9,997 bases of DNA from Actinomycetes bacterium (lineage in GTDB: Bacteria; Actinomycetota; Acidimicrobiia; Acidimicrobiales; Acidimicrobiaceae). This document shows, piece by piece, positions 7,294-9,997 of this stretch (its first letter is position 1; the number at the start of each line of letters is the position of its first letter). The DNA is taken from NCBI GenBank assembly GCA_021823385.1, contig JAKAOC010000045.1:1-9997 (forward strand), given 5' to 3'. Made by a program: the position numbers and the translations under genes. The notes under the pieces are model-generated. The model saw only the letters and a program-made list of their open reading frames with translations. It made no database searches and was not told the DNA's origin.

Positions 7294-7313
7294 GTAGGCC
7301 TCTGAGCGCCTAC
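7294..7313 (+). repeat. Short hairpin after amt2 stop
   Basis: GTAGGC (7294-7299) and GCCTAC (7308-7313) pair perfectly around an 8-nt loop, 13 nt after the amt2 stop and 17 nt before the larger terminator hairpin. It may add to 3'-end stability of the amt2 message, or be incidental. Confidence 0.35.
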
Positions 7314-7329
7314 CGATAAATCCCCCCTT

Positions 7330-7375
7330 AAGAGAAGCGGTCCGGGTCCCAGAGATCCGGACCGCTTCTCTTCTC
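7330..7375 (+). terminator. 16-bp perfect hairpin terminator after amt2
   Basis: The arm AAGAGAAGCGGTCCGG (7330-7345) is perfectly complementary to CCGGACCGCTTCTCTT (7357-7372) around an 11-nt loop, 48 nt after the amt2 stop. The 3' arm ends in CTTCTCTTCTC, pyrimidine-rich rather than pure U. The left arm is purine-rich, so the element could also work from the other strand, though no gene reads into it from there. It is the best intrinsic terminator candidate for amt2. Confidence 0.8.
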
Positions 7376-7557
7376 GACCATGTTCTTCCCTCGTGCTCCG
7401 CCGAGCCCCAATCCGCAACGTTCCCCCGAGACCTAGGGGGCACTTATCCGTCTCACAAGCGATTCACAACTTCGGCGAGCAGAGTGGTGACAAGAAAGCA
7501 AGCGGTAAAGGAGCGGGTCGACCGGAGATTCGGCCGGCGCCCCCGAAAGGAGCGGAG

Positions 7558-7809
7558 ATGTGGTACGGCAGAGGATACGAAGTCTTCCCGTTCGGCATGA
7601 TCTTCGGGTTGCTCTTCTTCTTGATCATCGTTGGGATTCTCGCCTACCTGATCTTTGGGCTATCCCGGGATCACGGGTCGCGCGCGGCGGCAACGCCGGC
7701 ACCTGAGGCGAAGTCGATCCTGGATCGGCGCTACGCACAGGGCGACATAACCCGTGAGGAATACGAGGAGGCCCTGGGAGTACTCGGTTACCACCCGCCG
7801 AAAAAATAG
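7558..7809 (+). CDS. Small membrane-anchored SHOCT domain protein
   Basis: The 83-residue product has a short N-terminal stretch, one strong transmembrane helix (about 12-34, PFGMIFGLLFF to AYLIFGL), a charged and Ala/Pro-rich linker (about 36-51) and a C-terminal SHOCT domain (about 52-76: SILDRRYAQGDI then TREEYEEALGVL). SHOCT is a short helical module often found at protein termini; its general role is not well defined and may be oligomerisation or membrane tethering. The start is secure: ATG at 7558 with AAAGGAG (7546-7552) five nt upstream; the frame is open further upstream to about 7393 but that part has no ribosome site and unlikely composition. It stands alone between two terminator hairpins, so it is probably its own transcription unit. 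I assign no specific function. Confidence 0.85.
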   Translation: MWYGRGYEVFPFGMIFGLLFFLIIVGILAYLIFGLSRDHGSRAAATPAPEAKSILDRRYAQGDITREEYEEALGVLGYHPPKK

Positions 7810-7811
7810 GC

Positions 7812-7835
7812 GGGTGGGCCAAAAAGCCCCCACCC
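7812..7835 (+). repeat. GC-rich stem-loop just after the SHOCT gene
   Basis: GGGTGGG (7812-7818) and CCCACCC (7829-7835) form a 7-bp stem starting 3 nt after the stop, with an A-rich loop. No U run follows, so it is more likely a 3'-end stabiliser than the main terminator, which is the larger hairpin at 7906-7940. Confidence 0.4.
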
Positions 7836-7905
7836 AACGACAGGGCGCGAGCCGGCTGTACACCCCTTCAGTCGGTTCGGTCCTGTCGAAAATTTCCCCC
7901 AACCC

Positions 7906-7940
7906 CGAAAACGCCCGGGCCGCTGGCCCGGGTGTTTTCG
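7906..7940 (+). terminator. Strong 16-bp hairpin terminator, possibly bidirectional
   Basis: CGAAAACGCCCGGGCC (7906-7921) pairs with GGCCCGGGTGTTTTCG (7925-7940) with a single G-U pair and a 3-nt GCT loop. The 3' arm ends in TTTTCGTTCG and the 5' arm begins with an A run, so the element reads as a terminator on both strands. It lies 97 nt after the SHOCT gene stop and 52 nt before the next ATG, separating the two units. Confidence 0.85.
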
Positions 7941-7959
7941 TTCGCAAGGCAGCTTGGGA

Positions 7960-7965
7960 TAGGCT
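7960..7965 (+). promoter_or_regulatory. Candidate -10 element for the Rv2466c-like gene
   Basis: TAGGCT (7960-7965), within GGGATAGGCTCTGGG, matches the TAnnnT -10 form frequent in actinobacteria and sits 27-32 bp before the ATG. No good -35 is visible at the expected distance, where the terminator's 3' arm lies. A new promoter is expected here because of the strong terminator just upstream. Confidence 0.3.
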
Positions 7966-7991
7966 CTGGGGAGAAAATAGAGGGAGCCACG

Positions 7992-8624
7992 ATGACCGCC
8001 GTTACGACCGAAAAGGTCGATTTCTACTTCGACCCCGCATGTCCATGGACCTATCTGGCCTCGCGCTGGATCCGAAAAGTTAGCGCGGCCAAGGGGCTCG
8101 ACGTACGTTATCAGCCGTTTTCTCTCCTAATCAAGAACCGGCCGCTCGGCATACCCGAGACGTATCGCGCCGGCGTGGCGTACGGCCTCGGGGTTCTGAG
8201 GATCGTCGCCGCGGTCAGCGACTCGCTGGATCCCGACCAGGCGAACCATGTGACCGCCGAACTCTACGCGAGGGTGGGCGATGCGTACCATCAACAAGGT
8301 CTCGGTCACTCGTTCGACTATCTGCCTGTGCTCGAAGACCTGGGAGTCGCCGATTTCGCCGATGCCGCTGCGGACGAAAGCTGGGACGTCGCGATCGAGA
8401 AGTCGATGGAGCGCGCGTTGGAGTTGGCGGGCGAAGACGTCGGCGTTCCGATCGTTGCCATCGAGTCAGCAGGATCGGTGCAGGGCTTTTTCGGCCCGAT
8501 CCTTTGCCGGATCCCGAGCGACGAGGAAGCTGTCGAGCTGTTCGATCATTTCGCCGGCCTTGCCAAGCTGGGGTGCTTCTTCGAGCTCAAGCGAAAGAAG
8601 GCCTCGGGCCCAACCTTTGCGTGA
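7992..8624 (+). CDS. DsbA-family thioredoxin-fold protein, Rv2466c (mycothiol-dependent reductase)-like, with CPWT active site
   Basis: The 210-residue protein matches the Mycobacterium Rv2466c family from end to end: VDFYFDPACPW (9-19) with SRWI (24-27), the helical insertion (about 50-140), GEDVGVPIV (147-155) with the cis-Pro (P153), FFGPILCRIP (166-175), and the closing FFELKR (196-201) followed by a short basic tail. Rv2466c is a cytoplasmic oxidoreductase whose CPWC motif works with mycothiol and activates nitro-compounds. Here the motif is C17-P-W-T20 (ACC codon), so the resolving cysteine is gone and any redox chemistry would be of the monothiol kind. It may also be an isomerase-like relative. 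ATG at 7992 follows AGGGAG (7981-7986); an earlier in-frame ATG at 7932 falls inside a terminator hairpin and adds a non-homologous leader. It converges on rsfS with a 15-bp gap. Confidence 0.88.
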   Translation: MTAVTTEKVDFYFDPACPWTYLASRWIRKVSAAKGLDVRYQPFSLLIKNRPLGIPETYRAGVAYGLGVLRIVAAVSDSLDPDQANHVTAELYARVGDAYHQQGLGHSFDYLPVLEDLGVADFADAAADESWDVAIEKSMERALELAGEDVGVPIVAIESAGSVQGFFGPILCRIPSDEEAVELFDHFAGLAKLGCFFELKRKKASGPTFA

Positions 8625-8639
8625 CGCCCAGCCTGCCTT

Positions 8640-9020
8640 TCAGACCGGCGCTGGAAGCTCCAGCCTCACGGCATCGCCCCACAGGCGCTCGAGCGAGTAG
8701 TAGCTGCGGGTCTCGGGCAGGAAGATGTGCACCACGAAGTCGACATAGTCGATAAGCACCCAGCTCAAATCTCCCAGGCCCTCGACAGAGCGAGGTGACA
8801 CGCCGAAAGCCTCGTTGACCTTGGCTTCCACCTCCTCGGCTATCGTCTTGACCTGCCTGGAGTTGTTCCCGGCGCAGATGATGAAGAAATCGGTGAGTGG
8901 AGTGACCTCCGTCAGGTCCAGCACCGCCACTTCCTCGCCCTTCTTGTCGAGAATTGCATCCACCGCTACCCTGACAAGGGTTTCGGTCGCCGGGGTGCCG
9001 GTAGGGATTTCGCTTTTCAA
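8640..9020 (-). CDS. rsfS: Ribosome silencing factor RsfS
   Basis: The 126-residue product carries the RsfS/DUF143 signature throughout: VAVLDLTEVTPLTDFFIIC (32-50), AGNNSRQVKTIAEEV (51-65), EGLGDLSWVLIDYVDFVVHIF (split as EGLGDLSWVL, 80-89, and IDYVDFVVHIF, 90-100) and ETRSYYSLERLWGDA (103-117). RsfS binds ribosomal protein L14 (uL14) on the free large subunit and blocks joining of subunits when nutrients are short. The start is TTG at 9020: GGAGG (9025-9029) stands 4 nt before it, and the next in-frame candidate would remove the first conserved helix. It follows nadD by 58 bp on the same strand, the common nadD-rsfS pairing, and is the last gene of that cluster. No clear terminator separates it from the convergent gene ending at 8624. 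Confidence 0.95.
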   Translation of the reverse strand: MKSEIPTGTPATETLVRVAVDAILDKKGEEVAVLDLTEVTPLTDFFIICAGNNSRQVKTIAEEVEAKVNEAFGVSPRSVEGLGDLSWVLIDYVDFVVHIFLPETRSYYSLERLWGDAVRLELPAPV

Positions 9021-9078
9021 ACAACCTCCGCAAGTCGTAGAGCCTGATCCAACTCTACCAGGGGCCGCTGCCGCATTA

Positions 9079-9714
9079 TCACTCCGGCTTGGTGATCTGG
9101 GTGCCGTCCAAGTAGAGGCCGGATCTGTGAATGAAGTCGATGCTCTCTCTTGTCAACAGGAAGTCGAGCGGACGGTTTTCCCGCACTCGGGCCCTGATGT
9201 CGGTCGAGGAGATGTCGATCGCCGGCACCTCTACAAAGAGCGTCCTCCACCCGGCAAGCTCCTCCGACTCCACGCTGGTCCCTGGCCGGTTCACCACAAT
9301 CAAGGTCACCATCTCCGAGAGGCGCTCGGAGCGCTCCCACGAGGCGAGGCCCCGTGCCGCATCTCCTCCCACGATCAGAAAGATCTCTGCCTCGGGATAG
9401 CGCTCGCTCGTCTCGCGCACGGTGTCGATGGTGTAGCTCTTGCCTCCCCTGCGGATCTCTATGTCCGAAGCCTCGAGCCCTTGAACGCCGTCGATCGACG
9501 CCTTGAGCAAGGCGAACCGCACCCAAGCCGGCGAGATCGCGCGCGTGCGCTCCTTCTGCCAGGGAACATTCGCCACCACCATCAGCACTTGGTCCAAGGA
9601 GGCTCCGTGCATGGCATTGACCACGGCGACCAAGTGGCCGACGTGCACAGGGTCGAAGGTTCCCCCGAATATTCCAATCCGCTTGGGGGCCGATACGACA
9701 TCCCGGGCGCTCAA
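9079..9714 (-). CDS. nadD: Nicotinate-nucleotide adenylyltransferase NadD
   Basis: The 211-residue enzyme joins ATP and nicotinate mononucleotide to form deamido-NAD, a step in NAD synthesis in the cytoplasm. The nucleotidyltransferase signature GIFGGTFDPVHVGHL lies at 14-28, with the HxGH pair at 24-27, and ISSTDIR is at 168-174; ANVPWQKE (48-55) and LIVGGDAA (113-120) also fit the family. The frame is open far upstream to 9954, but that part is the shadow of the preceding oxidoreductase gene. The only start codon in frame close before the signature is TTG at 9714, which overlaps the upstream gene's TGA as TTGA, pointing to translational coupling; AGGA lies just before it. Length is normal for NadD. 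It is followed by rsfS after 58 bp. Confidence 0.93.
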   Translation of the reverse strand: MSARDVVSAPKRIGIFGGTFDPVHVGHLVAVVNAMHGASLDQVLMVVANVPWQKERTRAISPAWVRFALLKASIDGVQGLEASDIEIRRGGKSYTIDTVRETSERYPEAEIFLIVGGDAARGLASWERSERLSEMVTLIVVNRPGTSVESEELAGWRTLFVEVPAIDISSTDIRARVRENRPLDFLLTRESIDFIHRSGLYLDGTQITKPE

Positions 9715-9997
9715 CGTCCTGCCAGCCTCGAGACGACCGGCGCGAACTCCTCGAGCTCGGCCTGGTGAACCACCCAGTAGGAAAAACCGAAGCGCTCGCG
9801 CCGCGCCTCGATCGTCTCCGCCACCTCCGGGGCCGCCCCCGCCAGGACGATCGGGACTTGAAGCGCATCCTCGGCCGAAAGGCCGAAGGCAGGAGCCATT
9901 CCGGCCACCCACTCGCGCGCGTCGGAGGAGACCCGGGCCACAAAGGTCAGGCACTGCAGCTCAACATCGTCAAAGCGCTCAGCGGCTGCCTCTTGGA
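9711..9997 (-). CDS. F420-dependent LLM-class oxidoreductase, C-terminal part
   Basis: The reading frame is open from the window's right edge to TGA at 9711-9713, giving the last 95 residues or so. Visible segments include ERFDDVELQCLTFVARV, then LSAEDALQVP, and the closing FGFSYWVVHQAELEEFAPVV with SRLAGR. The 'RFDD.EL' and 'G.SY.VV......FAPVVARLAG' pattern is typical of the luciferase-like monooxygenase branch that uses coenzyme F420 in actinobacteria. The flavin and F420 contacts are upstream and not visible, so the cofactor is inferred from the family and the substrate is unknown. An internal GTG at 9941 is not the true start because homology continues before it. The stop overlaps the TTG start of nadD, so the two are probably one operon. 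Confidence 0.8.
   Translation of the reverse strand, partial: QEAAAERFDDVELQCLTFVARVSSDAREWVAGMAPAFGLSAEDALQVPIVLAGAAPEVAETIEARRERFGFSYWVVHQAELEEFAPVVSRLAGR

Noticed and set aside
7423..7440. CCCCC...GGGGG inverted repeat downstream of the amt2 terminator
   Set aside because: The 5-bp stem of simple sequence without a U tail is too weak to call as a terminator or operator.
7393..7557. Upstream extension of the SHOCT protein frame
   Set aside because: The Pro/Arg-rich extension has no ribosome site, while ATG 7558 has AAAGGAG at ideal spacing and leads directly into the membrane helix.
7932..7991. An earlier ATG that would add 20 residues to the Rv2466c-like protein
   Set aside because: It lies within the 3' arm of a strong terminator hairpin, lacks a ribosome site, and the extra residues do not fit the family; ATG 7992 has AGGGAG.
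8650..8664. GCTGGA-AGC-TCCAGC inverted repeat as a terminator between the convergent genes
   Set aside because: It lies inside the rsfS coding end, has a 6-bp stem, and no U run follows on either strand.
8815..9768. A 317-codon plus-strand open frame across rsfS and nadD
   Set aside because: It is antisense to two conserved genes and shows no family motif.
9715..9954. N-terminal extension of nadD by about 80 residues
   Set aside because: It overlaps the coding frame of the LLM oxidoreductase and is low-complexity Gly/Arg-rich; NadD proteins begin just before GIFGGTFDPVH.

Overview
The window (about 62-64% G+C by eye) looks like a chromosomal segment of a high-GC Gram-positive, i.e. Actinomycetota. 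The clues are the C-terminus of an F420-dependent LLM-class oxidoreductase, a relative of the mycobacterial Rv2466c mycothiol-linked reductase, a PII protein grouped with amt and glnD, an LLM-nadD-rsfS cluster, and frequent GTG/TTG starts. A non-mycobacterial, possibly acidimicrobial, lineage is a guess. I see no insertion sequence, CRISPR array, rRNA or tRNA, and no obvious foreign island.

Layout. 1-192 (+) is the 3' end of a formimidoylglutamase gene (hutG, histidine degradation). It converges on and overlaps by 4 bp a macro-domain deacetylase/hydrolase gene (189-722, -). That gene lies 61 bp downstream of glnD (784-3102, -), the sensor enzyme that modifies PII. A 410-bp gene-free stretch (3103-3512) separates glnD from amt1 (3513-4802, -), which is preceded by the PII gene glnB/glnK (4977-5315, -). 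A 592-bp divergent regulatory region (5316-5907) leads to a second, different ammonium transporter gene, amt2 (5908-7281, +), which ends in a long perfect hairpin. A small membrane-anchored SHOCT protein (7558-7809, +) follows, with a strong terminator, then a thioredoxin-fold Rv2466c-like protein (7992-8624, +). The right end is a minus-strand cluster converging on it: LLM oxidoreductase (partial, 9711-9997), nadD (9079-9714) and rsfS (8640-9020).

How the genes work together. The centre is a nitrogen-sensing module. The Amt proteins conduct ammonium; PII reports 2-oxoglutarate and adenylate status and can block Amt; GlnD (nucleotidyltransferase + HD hydrolase + two ACT domains) adds or removes a nucleotide at PII Tyr51 according to glutamine. 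HutG, which releases glutamate and formamide from histidine, adds a nitrogen-scavenging gene next door. The two transporters differ: Amt2 keeps both histidines of the conducting pore, while Amt1 has glutamate at the first position. The divergent glnB-amt2 region carries 11-bp-phased pentamers resembling actinobacterial GlnR boxes, and a stretch with alternative pairings that might be a leader RNA.

The observations most worth checking are the Glu/His pore of Amt1, the GlnR-like boxes, the CPWT (instead of CPWC) active site of the Rv2466c-like protein, and the possible structured amt2 leader. I did not find a clearly undescribed multi-gene system.
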